A model generated the notes under the pieces. The model did not search any database and had not been told where the DNA came from. It saw nothing but the letters and a program-made list of their open reading frames with translations. A stretch of 35,831 nucleotides of DNA, taken from positions 1-35,831 of the forward strand of contig JAITKF010000047.1 in assembly GCA_031278545.1 (NCBI GenBank), written 5' to 3'. Every line of letters starts with the position of its first letter. Position 1 is the stretch's first letter. The DNA is from Prevotellaceae bacterium. GTDB taxonomy: Bacteria; Bacteroidota; Bacteroidia; Bacteroidales; UBA932. Positions 8,798 through 18,235 of this stretch are shown piece by piece. Both the position numbers and the translations under genes were made by a program.

Positions 8798-10111
8798 TTA
8801 TTCAAAACGCGGTTGCATAAACCAAATATCGTAGAGGCTGACGCCGACGGTCAGTTTCCAGTACAACTCACGGACGAGGCCGTTGTCCGTCGTGCCGCGT
8901 CGTCCTACTTCGGCGGAAAGATTCAGGGCGTTATTCCGGTTACCGATGGGAATACCTACGCCCACCGTCGCGCCGTAGTTTGTAATCCGGTTGTTGTCGA
9001 ATTGCAGATAGGTTTGTTCGTAGTACAGTCCGGCACGGTAGCTCCATCGTTTGAGGAAATAGCGGATGTCGTAGCGGTTGGGCGTGCGTTCAAAGCCTGC
9101 GCGGAAGATGTGTTCGGGACGGGCTTTGAATATCCGCGATGCGGGCACGTCGAAGGTGGCATTTGTCCAATTGCGGAATGTGTAGTCTATCCCGACGAGC
9201 CACTGTGCGCCGCGATGCAGGGTTACGCCTACGCCGAAGGCCGAAGGGACAAACAGCCGTGTGCCGAACGTGGTGTCGAGCGTCGAGTACGATGAGCTGC
9301 TTTGGACATGCCTGAAATTGGTTTGTTCGACGCTCATATTATTTTGAAATTGGTACGTGGCGCCGATGGTGAGTCCGTATACGCCGATGGGTTGTTCGTA
9401 CTGGACGCCCAGTCCGAAGGCGAAATCGTCGGCGCGGATGAAGCGTCCGCTGGTTACACCGGCATTGGCGGAGGTGGCGAAGGTTACGTTGCTGTACCGG
9501 TCAATCGAGCCGAAGATATATTGTGCCTGCCCGCCTATTGAAATCCGTTGCAGGAAAGGATTCGATACCAGTCCGCGAAACGACATTCCTACGCTCATCA
9601 TTACCTGATTCAGGCCGCCTTCGCCGCGGTTGGTATAGGTAGCGCCGCCGGTGGTGTTGAGCACGGCCGGGTCGGTTTCTTTTTCGGTAATCCGGTAGCC
9701 GACGTTACTGTATGGCATCACCGACATGGCGAGCACCATTTTGCGCCATATCGGGAAGCTCATCGACAGGTGGTGCATGTTGAAGCTGTTCGATGCCGTC
9801 GTATGGTCGGTGGTCGAGAGGTAATAGTTCTGCATTTCGCCGCCGAAGTCGAACATGAACGACAGGGTGTCCTGCACGCTTAGCGAGGCGGGATTGATAT
9901 AGTTAATCGCCCGGTTGGTGCGCAGTCCGATGCCGATGCCTCCCATCGCCCGCTGGAATGAAAACCCCGGCGACGCCAAGTCTCCCACGCCGTACAGGGA
10001 GTAGGGGGTAAAGGTATTCACGGCGTCGTCGTTTTGCGCTCCGGCCACGTGGAGGAACAGTGCAGCTATTACTGCAAGAAGAATTCGTTTAGAAGTGTAC
10101 ATTATGCTCAA
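8798..10111 (-). CDS. Outer-membrane beta-barrel protein of unknown substrate
   Basis: The 437-residue protein has a signal peptide (ILLAVIAALFLHVAGAQ). The N-terminal segment, ...FTPYSLYGVGDLASPGFSFQRAMGGIGIGLRTNRAINYINPASL, resembles FadL/PorV-type barrels, where an NPAS motif is common. Alternating strand patterns follow throughout, and the chain ends in a Phe-containing terminal strand (WFMQPRFE) compatible with BAM recognition. It may start at 10111 or at the internal Met at 10102; either overlaps the coaX 3' end by 14-23 bp, implying coupling. Position between coaX and lptC suggests a housekeeping envelope role, but I do not recognise a specific function. Confidence 0.82.
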   Translation of the reverse strand: MSIMYTSKRILLAVIAALFLHVAGAQNDDAVNTFTPYSLYGVGDLASPGFSFQRAMGGIGIGLRTNRAINYINPASLSVQDTLSFMFDFGGEMQNYYLSTTDHTTASNSFNMHHLSMSFPIWRKMVLAMSVMPYSNVGYRITEKETDPAVLNTTGGATYTNRGEGGLNQVMMSVGMSFRGLVSNPFLQRISIGGQAQYIFGSIDRYSNVTFATSANAGVTSGRFIRADDFAFGLGVQYEQPIGVYGLTIGATYQFQNNMSVEQTNFRHVQSSSSYSTLDTTFGTRLFVPSAFGVGVTLHRGAQWLVGIDYTFRNWTNATFDVPASRIFKARPEHIFRAGFERTPNRYDIRYFLKRWSYRAGLYYEQTYLQFDNNRITNYGATVGVGIPIGNRNNALNLSAEVGRRGTTDNGLVRELYWKLTVGVSLYDIWFMQPRFE

Positions 10112-10808
10112 CTATTTTAGCAAGTCCTATAAAATTTAAATTCACAATTACAAATATCGGTTTTTTTATCCTTTTAGCAAAATAAAACGCATCGCCTCCG
10201 GTAAAGACGGGCGTGTAGACGGTGTATTGGGCGAGGTATCCTTCCAGTTCATTGACCGCGCCCTGTACCACGCCGGCCTCGACAGCTTCCTGCGTGCTGA
10301 CGCCGATAAGGGGCGTGTGGCGGTCGGCGCGACCCATCGGCAGGGCGGCGGTGAATGTATGCAATGCTTTGAAGCGCATTTGCAGGCCGGGTGAAATATT
10401 GCCGCCGAGAAATTCGCCAGCGGCGCTCAGGAAGTCGATTGTGATGGCTGTTCCGCAGTCGATGATCAAGCATTCACGTTTTGGGAAGAGCGTCGCTGCG
10501 CCTACTGCCGCCGCCAGCCGGTCGACGCCCAGCGTGGCCGGCGTAACGTAGCGGTTGCAGAGAGGCATGGGCGTTGTATGCGAAAGCAGCCACACCTTAT
10601 TTATGTACGTCTGCAACCATCGTATCGTCGACGCTCCGTCGTCTCGTACCGACGAGACAATGGCCGCCGCAGGACGGTATTGTTCTATTAATGGTCGTAG
10701 GAAATCGTCGTGGCAGTCGTCAGCGCGTCGTACGGTCAGTATTCTGTATCCGTCGGCCACTGCCGCTTTCACGGAGGTGTTCCCAATATCGAGCAGTAGT
10801 TTGTACAT
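10089..10808 (-). CDS. coaX: Type III pantothenate kinase
   Basis: This enzyme phosphorylates pantothenate in the first step of CoA synthesis. The 239-residue protein shows the ASKHA-fold signatures: DIGNTSVK at the N-terminus (Asp7), GVDRLAAAVGA in the middle, DCGTAITIDFL for the phosphate-binding turn and GGNISPGLQMR. The ORF track begins at 10823, but the -7 box TACCTTTG lies at 10813-10820 and would overlap that start. The ATG at 10808 (MYKLLLDIGN) fits the family, so I chose it. It is the first gene of a five-gene minus-strand operon. The gap from the box to the ATG is only 4 bp, so the transcript may be almost leaderless. Confidence 0.95.
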   Translation of the reverse strand: MYKLLLDIGNTSVKAAVADGYRILTVRRADDCHDDFLRPLIEQYRPAAAIVSSVRDDGASTIRWLQTYINKVWLLSHTTPMPLCNRYVTPATLGVDRLAAAVGAATLFPKRECLIIDCGTAITIDFLSAAGEFLGGNISPGLQMRFKALHTFTAALPMGRADRHTPLIGVSTQEAVEAGVVQGAVNELEGYLAQYTVYTPVFTGGDAFYFAKRIKKPIFVIVNLNFIGLAKIVEHNVHF

Positions 10809-10812
10809 AGGG

Positions 10813-10820
10813 CAAAGGTA
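10813..10820 (-). promoter_or_regulatory. -7 box of the coaX operon promoter
   Basis: TACCTTTG on the minus strand ends 4 bp before the chosen coaX start. It decides the start codon and implies a very short leader. Confidence 0.55.
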
Positions 10821-10866
10821 CAATTTAATCGGGAATTGCCGTCAGAGGGGTGGAAACAGGGGGCGT

Positions 10867-13800
10867 TTAACGTTTAATATGCACATATCCCTCATACATC
10901 GTGATGACGTTATCTTTGTCGCGCAGGCGCAGGCGGTAGTAGTAGACGTCGTCGGGCTGGTTGTCGCCGTACCATTCATTGTGGTAGTTGACGGACGAGA
11001 AAACCTGTTTACCCCGTTTATTGAGTACTTGCAGGTCGTTGCCTTCATAGTTATGCAGGCCGGTGATACGGAAGTTATCGTTTACGCCGTCGTCGTTCGG
11101 CGTAAAGATATTGGGAATAAATAGCGGCGAGGGTTCGACGGTGATGACGAACGGTTCCGACCATGCGCGACAGTCATACGCCGAGTGCGCTTCGACGGTA
11201 TATACGCCCGCGCCGGCGGCGTCAAGCAGCGGGAGGGGGTAACGGTCGTCGCGGACGCCGGTCGGGGCAGCGTTCCTGTACCAGTAATATACAACGGAGT
11301 CTTCGGGCGTTTGGATGTAGAGCGAATAGTCATGGTCGCGATAAAACGGCGGGCCGTCAGCGGTGATGACCGGCGGGATAGGCAGGGGGTGTACGGTAAC
11401 ACGTATGGCGTCGGCGGCATTGAACGCATAGCAGGGGTAGTTGTTCCGCGCTCGGGCGGTATACGTTCCGGTTTCGTATACGGTATATGTATTGGCCGAA
11501 GGGCCGGCGACGGGGAGGTTATCTTTATACCACTCGTAGGCGGTGGCGCCGGCGGCGGTAGCGACGAGTGTGACGGAGAGGCCGGCGCAGAAGTCGGTGG
11601 CGCCGGCCATCAGTACAGGGTCGGCGGGTACGGGGAGGGCGGTGAGCAGGACGTCGTTACTTGGGACGTCGGTGCGGCAGTTGCCGGTTCCGCTGACTTC
11701 GACGCGGTATGTACCGCCGGCGGCGACTTCGAGGGTCGCGGCGGAGGTAGTTCCTGCCGGCGTGTTATTGAGGAACCAGTAATATACTTCGGCGTCGGCG
11801 GACTGGGCGGCGAGCGTTATGGCCTGTCCGGTGCAGAATGTGGCGGCGGTGGCGGTCAATATTGGCGTGGCGGGATAGGGATGTACGGTTATGGTTATCG
11901 GAGGGCTGGGCGCGGAGGGGCAATGGTGGCTGTCTTGTGTACGCAGCGTATAGGCGCCGGCGGCGGCAGCGGCGTAGGAAGCGGCGTTGGCGTTGGCGAT
12001 GGGTGCGTCGTTGAGGTACCACTGGTAGCTGATGGCGTCGAGCGCGTGGCTTTCCAATTGGGCGGTGTCGCCGGTGCAGAAGGTTGTCGGGTCGGCAGTA
12101 AATATTGTCGGCGCGGGCGAGACGGTATCTACCTGAATGTGGACGACGGGCGACATAGCGCGGCAGTTATAGTTTGCGATATTTTCGGTATTGCCTACCA
12201 CTAAGCGGTAGTATCCGGCCTGTGCGGGCGTGATGTTCGGCAGCGGGTGATGGCTGTTTATTGTCCCGTTGGTTACGGCGCTTTCCGAGCCGGCGACGGT
12301 AGTCCAGTCTGTCGGAATATGGATGGCGCCGGTGGAGCTATATTCCCATCGTGCCGTCAGGTCGTTGCCGAACAGTCCGTCATCGGTATAATTTCCGTCG
12401 AGGGAGATAACGGCGGCGGCGCATACGGCGGTATCGCGGGTGTCGATGGCTACTTGGGGGGCGCAGAAGCGGATTTCGATATCGTCCATGACAAAGTCGT
12501 TGCCGGTGGAGCCGGTGCCGTTGTTGATGATTTTAAGGATGACAGATGCTTCGGGGGCGGTAAATGCAAAGCCGTATATTTTCCATTGCGGGTCGGCATC
12601 GGGGAGGTTTCCCGTGTAGTAGCGTGTGAGGACGTCGCCGGCGGTATTTTCTACGGTAAATATGAGGTTGGATTTATCGGTGTGGGTGAGGTTGCTTATC
12701 ATACTGGCGAGCCATGCGGAGAAGTAGAGTTCCGTGCCGATGCAGAGGTCGGTGATATGGTACTGGTAGAATTGACCGGGGGCGGCGGAGGCGTCAAATC
12801 CGATGAGGTATCCTTGCGAGGGGTCGTTGGGGTAGGTATGGTCGTCGAGGGTATACCACGAGTTGGGGTGGGTTGCCGACGGTGTTTGTTTCGTGATGGT
12901 ATATACGCCTTGCCCGTTGAGGTCGGCGAGGTAGGTATAGCCGACGACTTGGGGGATGCCGGAGGGCTTGGTGGCGGGGTCGGAGGCATTATTTCCTCCG
13001 AAGTCTTCTTTAAAGAGGAGTGTGCCGCTGCGGGCACAGCCGGCGGGGTCGACGGCGCCGCAGTTGTCGCTTGCGGTGAGTGTGACGCGGATGCGGGGGA
13101 AGGGCATCCCGTCGTAGACGGCTTCGACCCACCACTGGCCGATGTCTGCCGGGGAGCCTTTGACGACGCTCATCGTCGCGGCGCTATGGAGGATGGCGCC
13201 GCCGGTGGCGTTGGCGTACCAGTGGTATGTAACGCCGGCGGTCGGCGTGAAGCCCATGACGACGGCAGCGCCGTGGCACGCGACGTAGCGCTGGGCGAGG
13301 GGTTGAAGCACGAGAACGTATACTGTCGCCACACTGCTGTCGCCGTGACAGAGGACGTAGTACGCCATGCTATCGAGGCCTGCGGCGGTGGCGCGGTAGG
13401 AGAACGTACCGTCGGCGGAGAGGGTGGCGGAGCCATGATGTTGGCCGTACGAAGGGACGATTCCCACCGGGGTGGCATTCCCGTTACACGGAATGGAATC
13501 GTTTGCCAGGGCGTCGAAGCGGACTTCGTCGCCGCGGGCGACCACGACCGTGTCGCTCGTCAGCGGGAAGGAGGCGACGCAGCCGGTAAACGTCGAGTAA
13601 TTATCCCCCTCGTTCTGGTCAGCAAACGCCGGCGGCGGGGTGATGCCCGCGCTGCTCGTATAGACGCCCCCCGGTGGACGGACGGCAAAGGCGCCGGTGT
13701 AGGTGATGTAGACGACCGCTTCGGCGGCCACGTCGACGGTATACGTACAGCGCGTCCGCCCGTCGGGCAACGTCGTTGCGGCGAAGCCGTACAGCGTACC

Positions 13801-14778
13801 GGCCGACGACACCGCCGGCGCGCCGCCCGTGACGACATAGCCCGCCGGTAGCGTATCGACCACCGACACGCCGGCGACAGCCGCGTTCGTGCTATTCGAA
13901 ATAATCGTATGGATAACCACCGAATCCCGACGCGCCGCGCACCCTTCATCCGACGACTTAAACACCGACATATCGCCCGGCGTACGCACCACCACATCGC
14001 GCACCTCATGATATCCATAAGCCGCCCCCGTCGCCGCGTTGAAACCCAGCCGGAGTAGCGCTGGGGTAGTCTGGATGACATCCGCCGGCCCCAACACCGC
14101 CGCGAAAACGCCCCCCGGCTGCATCTTCAAGTACACCGTTACGGACATCCCGTTTGCAATCGGGATAATTTCGATACGTACCCGACGGTAATACACCGCA
14201 TCCGACGGGCGCGCAGATGACGGCGTCGGGTACTCAAGATACGTCCCCGTCCCCAAATAAGCTGGCGTCCCCACCACATAATGATACGACGCATCGGCCA
14301 CCGTAATGGCGCTCGGCCGCGTCCCGGAGCCCCCTGCCGCACTCCAAAAATTACCCCACTCGTCAATCCCGACCCCCAGATACGCCGGACGTAAATTAAT
14401 ATACCCCAAATAGCCGCCCGACGTCCCGATTTGAAACGGCTGCGTCCCCCCTCCGTCGAACAGGAACACACAAAAACCATCGGCGATACCCGTCGACGAC
14501 GACGACCACACCTTAAAATCGAACTCAATCGTGACCCCCATCGTCGACGGGAACGTCCTATCGAGCAACACATAACCATTCTGTCCCGTCCGCGTTTCGA
14601 CCAGTCGCAACCACCCCTCGCCCGGCGGGTCGATACCCAATCCGGCCGTATAACCGACCGCATCGCCGTAATACTGGAATATACCTGTAGCATTCCGGCA
14701 CGTCTCATTATAAAAAAACTGCGCCGCCAGCGGGACGGCCACCCCGCAAAAAAACAAAACAAAAAAAATCCGTTTCAT
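10867..14778 (-). CDS. Giant lectin/Ig adhesin with gliding-motility C-terminal (T9SS type B) domain
   Basis: I place the start at 14778 (MKRIFFVLFFCGVAVPLAAQ, a clear signal peptide) rather than the track's 14940, giving 1303 residues. Residues about 21-268 form an L-type lectin-like jellyroll (FDFKVWSSSSTGIADGFCVFLFDGGG). Residues 280-400 resemble a DUF11 repeat (VVDTLPAGYVV), and about 405-490 a cadherin-like domain (ALANDSIPC ... GTFSYRATAAGLDS). About 590-790 is a second jellyroll-like module. Several Ig-like repeats with YxWYxxxxP cores then extend to about 1190. The last 90 residues match the gliding-motility C-terminal domain (IPNIFTPNDDGVNDNF), a type IX secretion sorting signal. Surface glycan binding is inferred. 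Codon composition reverses near residue 330-410. Confidence 0.9.
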   Translation of the reverse strand: MKRIFFVLFFCGVAVPLAAQFFYNETCRNATGIFQYYGDAVGYTAGLGIDPPGEGWLRLVETRTGQNGYVLLDRTFPSTMGVTIEFDFKVWSSSSTGIADGFCVFLFDGGGTQPFQIGTSGGYLGYINLRPAYLGVGIDEWGNFWSAAGGSGTRPSAITVADASYHYVVGTPAYLGTGTYLEYPTPSSARPSDAVYYRRVRIEIIPIANGMSVTVYLKMQPGGVFAAVLGPADVIQTTPALLRLGFNAATGAAYGYHEVRDVVVRTPGDMSVFKSSDEGCAARRDSVVIHTIISNSTNAAVAGVSVVDTLPAGYVVTGGAPAVSSAGTLYGFAATTLPDGRTRCTYTVDVAAEAVVYITYTGAFAVRPPGGVYTSSAGITPPPAFADQNEGDNYSTFTGCVASFPLTSDTVVVARGDEVRFDALANDSIPCNGNATPVGIVPSYGQHHGSATLSADGTFSYRATAAGLDSMAYYVLCHGDSSVATVYVLVLQPLAQRYVACHGAAVVMGFTPTAGVTYHWYANATGGAILHSAATMSVVKGSPADIGQWWVEAVYDGMPFPRIRVTLTASDNCGAVDPAGCARSGTLLFKEDFGGNNASDPATKPSGIPQVVGYTYLADLNGQGVYTITKQTPSATHPNSWYTLDDHTYPNDPSQGYLIGFDASAAPGQFYQYHITDLCIGTELYFSAWLASMISNLTHTDKSNLIFTVENTAGDVLTRYYTGNLPDADPQWKIYGFAFTAPEASVILKIINNGTGSTGNDFVMDDIEIRFCAPQVAIDTRDTAVCAAAVISLDGNYTDDGLFGNDLTARWEYSSTGAIHIPTDWTTVAGSESAVTNGTINSHHPLPNITPAQAGYYRLVVGNTENIANYNCRAMSPVVHIQVDTVSPAPTIFTADPTTFCTGDTAQLESHALDAISYQWYLNDAPIANANAASYAAAAAGAYTLRTQDSHHCPSAPSPPITITVHPYPATPILTATAATFCTGQAITLAAQSADAEVYYWFLNNTPAGTTSAATLEVAAGGTYRVEVSGTGNCRTDVPSNDVLLTALPVPADPVLMAGATDFCAGLSVTLVATAAGATAYEWYKDNLPVAGPSANTYTVYETGTYTARARNNYPCYAFNAADAIRVTVHPLPIPPVITADGPPFYRDHDYSLYIQTPEDSVVYYWYRNAAPTGVRDDRYPLPLLDAAGAGVYTVEAHSAYDCRAWSEPFVITVEPSPLFIPNIFTPNDDGVNDNFRITGLHNYEGNDLQVLNKRGKQVFSSVNYHNEWYGDNQPDDVYYYRLRLRDKDNVITMYEGYVHIKR

Positions 14779-14814
14779 GACTATTAACAATTGGACGTTG
14801 GACATTATAGGCCT

Positions 14815-14822
14815 CAAAGGTA
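14815..14822 (-). promoter_or_regulatory. -7 box of the lectin/Ig adhesin gene
   Basis: TACCTTTG on the minus strand lies 36 bp upstream of the signal-peptide ATG at 14778. It argues against the track's start at 14940, which lies upstream of the promoter. Confidence 0.5.
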
Positions 14823-14952
14823 CGTAAAAATTAAAAATCGACCCTCGTTCTGCACCGGCACATACAACATTCAAATAGGTGTCCCTCGCCTCTGCCTCCC
14901 ACAAAAGAAAAAAAATGTCGCCCCGTGAATAAATTCCCAAAAAAAAAATTTG

Positions 14953-14960
14953 TACCTTTG
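14953..14960 (+). promoter_or_regulatory. -7 box of the M16 peptidase gene
   Basis: TACCTTTG on the plus strand lies 52 bp before the ATG at 15013, followed by a very AT-rich leader containing repeated ATTTAAAAATA. No good -33 element is visible. Confidence 0.5.
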
Positions 14961-15012
14961 AACATTATTTAAAAATACTATTTAAAAATATTCATTAAAA
15001 ATTATCTCTATT

Positions 15013-17982
15013 ATGAAGCGCTTTAATGCAATCAAAAGTAAAATGCTGCTGGCACTATTCGCCATCGCATCAACGTGGGCTGTCGCTCAAACACAATCAC
15101 CCATCGAAATCTACCAACTTTCGAACGGCCTCACCGTAATACTGCAAGAAGACCACCGTCGCCCCGAAGTCATGGGATTCATATCCACCCGCGCCGGCAG
15201 CGTCAACGAAGACCCTACCGCCACCGGCCTCGCACACTACCTCGAACACATGCTCTTCAAAGGTACTACCCAGTTGGGTACCACCGACTGGGATAAAGAA
15301 AAACCCCACTACGATAAAATCATCGAACTCTACGACCAGCTGGGAAAAACAAAAGACAAAAAACAACGCGAAGCGATCCAGAAACAAATTAACGAGGAAT
15401 CAATTGCCGCCGCCAAATACGTCGTCCCAAATGAACTCTCCCGCCTCGTCGGACAAATGGGAGGAGTCGGCCTCAACGCCTTTACCAGTTACGACATCAC
15501 CGCCTACTTCAGTATGATACCCTCAAGCCAACTCGAACGATGGCTCGCCCTCTACAGCCACATATTCCAACAACCCGTATTCCGCAGCTTCCAAGCCGAA
15601 CTGGAAACCGTCTACGAAGAATACAATATGAACTACGATAGCCCAGACCGATGGATTCAAGAAACAATCATGAAAAACCTCTTTAAAAAAACACCCTACA
15701 GTCGTTCCGTCCTCGGCCTCCCAGAACACCTCAAAAACCCATCCCTGACACAGCTCCAAAAATTCTTCAAAACATACTACGTCCCCGGAAACATGTCCCT
15801 CACCCTCGTCGGCGACTTCCATACCCCCACGGCCAAAACCCAAATCGAACAAACATTCGGCCAATGGACCCCCGCCCCGGTACCTACCACCAACTTTGAA
15901 GAAGAAGCCCCATTTAAAGGACGCGAATTCCTCGAACTTAAAATGGGACCCACCGACGCCATCATTCTCGGATTCCGCACAGCTCCCATACGTAGCGACG
16001 ACGACGTAATCCTCGACGTATGCGGTGCCCTCCTCAGTAACGGCCAATCTGGCCTCATCGACCAACTCGTATACGACAACAAAATACTCTACGCCGGCGC
16101 CGGCAACAACGCCATGAAATACGGCGGAGTATTCATGTTCGAAACCATCCCAAACCCCCAAGAATTCTACGAAGGCCCTTCCACCGATAACATCACCACC
16201 ATGGAAGAATACCGTAACGTCATGCGCGAAATGGAACGCGCACGTATCAAATCCCTCCCAAAAACCGAAGAAATGATACTCGACGAAATCGAAGCCCTCA
16301 AAGAAGGCGAATTTGGAGACTGGCAACTCGAATCGGCTAAACAAGCCCTCATCACCGGATACCAACGCCTACAAGAATCAACCTCCGGCCGCGCCCAAAC
16401 ACTCGGACTATATTTCGCAAACGGACAAGACCTCTCTCAATACATCAACTACGAAGAAAATATCCGCAAAATTACCAAAGACGACGTCCTGAGAATAGCA
16501 AAAAAATACTTCGGAAAAGACTACCTCACCGTATTCATCAAACCCGGCAGCATCAAGAAAAACGAAATCGACAAACCCGAATACAAACCGCTCGAATTCC
16601 CTCAAGCCGACGTCAAATCAACATTCGCCAAAACGTTCGACAACATCCAAACACCCGAACAAAAATACAACTACATCAACCTGGATACCGACGTACAGAA
16701 AATCGCCATGACCAACGGCAATACACTATACTACTCCAAAAACCCTGTCAACGATATCTTCTCCCTCATCATCCGCTACGAAGTCGGACAATCTACCATC
16801 AAAGAACTCGAATACGCTGGACTGCTTAACTACGCCGGCGCCGCCGCCCGCGACGCCAAAGGCCTAAAAGGACAATTTGCCCGCCTCAATTGCTCATACG
16901 GGATCAGCGCAAGCAAAAACTACGTTACCGTCTCCCTCAGCGGCCCCGAACAAAACCTCCGGCAAGCCCTCACATTCCTCGACCTGTTCATCAACCAAAC
17001 CAACCTCCAGAAAAACCAAATGTCACGCCTCGCACAAAGCGAACGATACGGCCGGCAACAAGAACGTGAAGAACCCGAAATCATCGCCAACGCCTTGGAA
17101 GAATACGTACTCTACGGTAACAAATCAGACTACCTCGACCGCCTTTCCATCAAAGACCTCATGGGCGTTAAAGCAAACGAACTCGTAACCGCATTTAAAC
17201 TGGCCACAGAATACAAAGCAACGATATTCTACTCCGGCGCCCGCCCCGCAAACGAAATAAAAACCTCTCTCGAAGCCACCATCCACTTCGCCAAAGAACC
17301 AAAAGAAGGCAAAGGCTATCAAGAACGCGAAAAACAAACCATAACGGACAACACCGTATACTTCATCAACCACTCCTCCCTGCAAGCGCAAATAGGACTG
17401 TTCGCCAACGGAAAACCGTTCCAATTAACCGACATGCCGAAAATATCAGCCTTCAATAACTACTTTGGTGGCGGCATGAACGCCCTCATGTTCCAAGAAA
17501 TTCGCGAATTCCGCTCACTCGCCTACGGCTCCGGCGCTGCCTACCAGACGCCGGGACTGCCCGGTAAACCCGCTTGGTTTACCGGCGTGATACAAACACA
17601 AGCCGACAAAGCCAACACCGCACTCGACGTATTCATGGGGCTGATCAACGACATGCCACAAAAACCTGAACGAATGGACGGCCTCAAAGCCTACCTCGAA
17701 CTCGCCTCCTCATTCCGTCCCGACTTCCGCAGCCTCCCTCAGACGGTCGAAAACTGGCAACGCATCGGCTACACCGACGACCCCCTGAAAACACTCCTAC
17801 CCGCTTACAAAACCCTGCAATTTGACGACATCGTCAAATTCAACAACGAATTTATCAAAACCCAACCCAAAGCCCTCATGCTCGTCGGCCCGAAAAAACG
17901 CATCGACACCAAAGCCCTCTCGAAATACGGCGTCCTGCGCGAACTAAAACTGAACGACGTATTCAGTAAAGACGACGAATAA
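15013..17982 (+). CDS. M16 family zinc metalloprotease, exported, two-domain
   Basis: This is an insulinase/pitrilysin-family protease of 989 residues with a signal peptide (MLLALFAIASTWAVAQ), so it probably acts in the periplasm. The N-terminal half carries the inverted zinc motif HYLEH (His75, Glu78, His79) and the downstream Glu in ELETVYEEYNMN (about 197-203). The second half (about 555-989) has the M16 fold pattern without a zinc motif, as expected for the inactive half of the clam-shell. Substrates are probably peptides. The gene stands alone, divergent from the adhesin, and ends in a strong terminator. Its third codon positions are overwhelmingly A or C, far beyond metG or the hydrogenase genes. 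Confidence 0.95.
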   Translation: MKRFNAIKSKMLLALFAIASTWAVAQTQSPIEIYQLSNGLTVILQEDHRRPEVMGFISTRAGSVNEDPTATGLAHYLEHMLFKGTTQLGTTDWDKEKPHYDKIIELYDQLGKTKDKKQREAIQKQINEESIAAAKYVVPNELSRLVGQMGGVGLNAFTSYDITAYFSMIPSSQLERWLALYSHIFQQPVFRSFQAELETVYEEYNMNYDSPDRWIQETIMKNLFKKTPYSRSVLGLPEHLKNPSLTQLQKFFKTYYVPGNMSLTLVGDFHTPTAKTQIEQTFGQWTPAPVPTTNFEEEAPFKGREFLELKMGPTDAIILGFRTAPIRSDDDVILDVCGALLSNGQSGLIDQLVYDNKILYAGAGNNAMKYGGVFMFETIPNPQEFYEGPSTDNITTMEEYRNVMREMERARIKSLPKTEEMILDEIEALKEGEFGDWQLESAKQALITGYQRLQESTSGRAQTLGLYFANGQDLSQYINYEENIRKITKDDVLRIAKKYFGKDYLTVFIKPGSIKKNEIDKPEYKPLEFPQADVKSTFAKTFDNIQTPEQKYNYINLDTDVQKIAMTNGNTLYYSKNPVNDIFSLIIRYEVGQSTIKELEYAGLLNYAGAAARDAKGLKGQFARLNCSYGISASKNYVTVSLSGPEQNLRQALTFLDLFINQTNLQKNQMSRLAQSERYGRQQEREEPEIIANALEEYVLYGNKSDYLDRLSIKDLMGVKANELVTAFKLATEYKATIFYSGARPANEIKTSLEATIHFAKEPKEGKGYQEREKQTITDNTVYFINHSSLQAQIGLFANGKPFQLTDMPKISAFNNYFGGGMNALMFQEIREFRSLAYGSGAAYQTPGLPGKPAWFTGVIQTQADKANTALDVFMGLINDMPQKPERMDGLKAYLELASSFRPDFRSLPQTVENWQRIGYTDDPLKTLLPAYKTLQFDDIVKFNNEFIKTQPKALMLVGPKKRIDTKALSKYGVLRELKLNDVFSKDDE

Positions 17983-18002
17983 AATGTAAAATATAAAACA
18001 TA

Positions 18003-18037
18003 ATAAAAAAGGCGGAATCATCTCCGCCTTTTTTTAT
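18003..18037 (+). terminator. Intrinsic terminator after the M16 peptidase gene
   Basis: GGCGGA (18011-18016) pairs with TCCGCC (18023-18028) across a 6-nt loop. The stem is extended by an A run before and a T run after, so the hairpin is followed by T7. It lies about 25 bp after the stop codon. The rest of the 17983-18235 gap shows no gene. Confidence 0.88.
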
Positions 18038-18235
18038 ACGATGCACAAAATGTAACGCCGATACATCCCGTCCAAAACAAAATATTTATTGAAATAGCAA
18101 GCGGCGCTGAGGAGAAAAACAGCAATCATAAAAATCACTTTACTTACACAAATCACAGTTCAAACAGAGAACCTTTTCCACACCCCATTCCCTATAAGGC
18201 ATCAACCCCTGCCGGCGCGCTGTACGCTGAACACA

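Noticed and set aside
12247-13851. 534-codon plus-strand ORF opposite the adhesin gene
   Set aside because: It lies antisense to a gene with clear domains, and its product is a Gly/Arg/Val-rich low-complexity string. It arises because the minus-strand codon bias removes stops from this frame. The 339-codon ORF at 11185-12204 is the same kind of shadow.
14779-14940. 54-residue N-terminal extension of the adhesin in the ORF track
   Set aside because: It puts a hydrophilic stretch before a clear signal peptide, and a -7 promoter box lies inside it.
15523-16365. 280-codon minus-strand ORF opposite the M16 protease gene
   Set aside because: Phe/Glu/Val-rich shadow of the A/C-rich protease gene, with no start context or domain.
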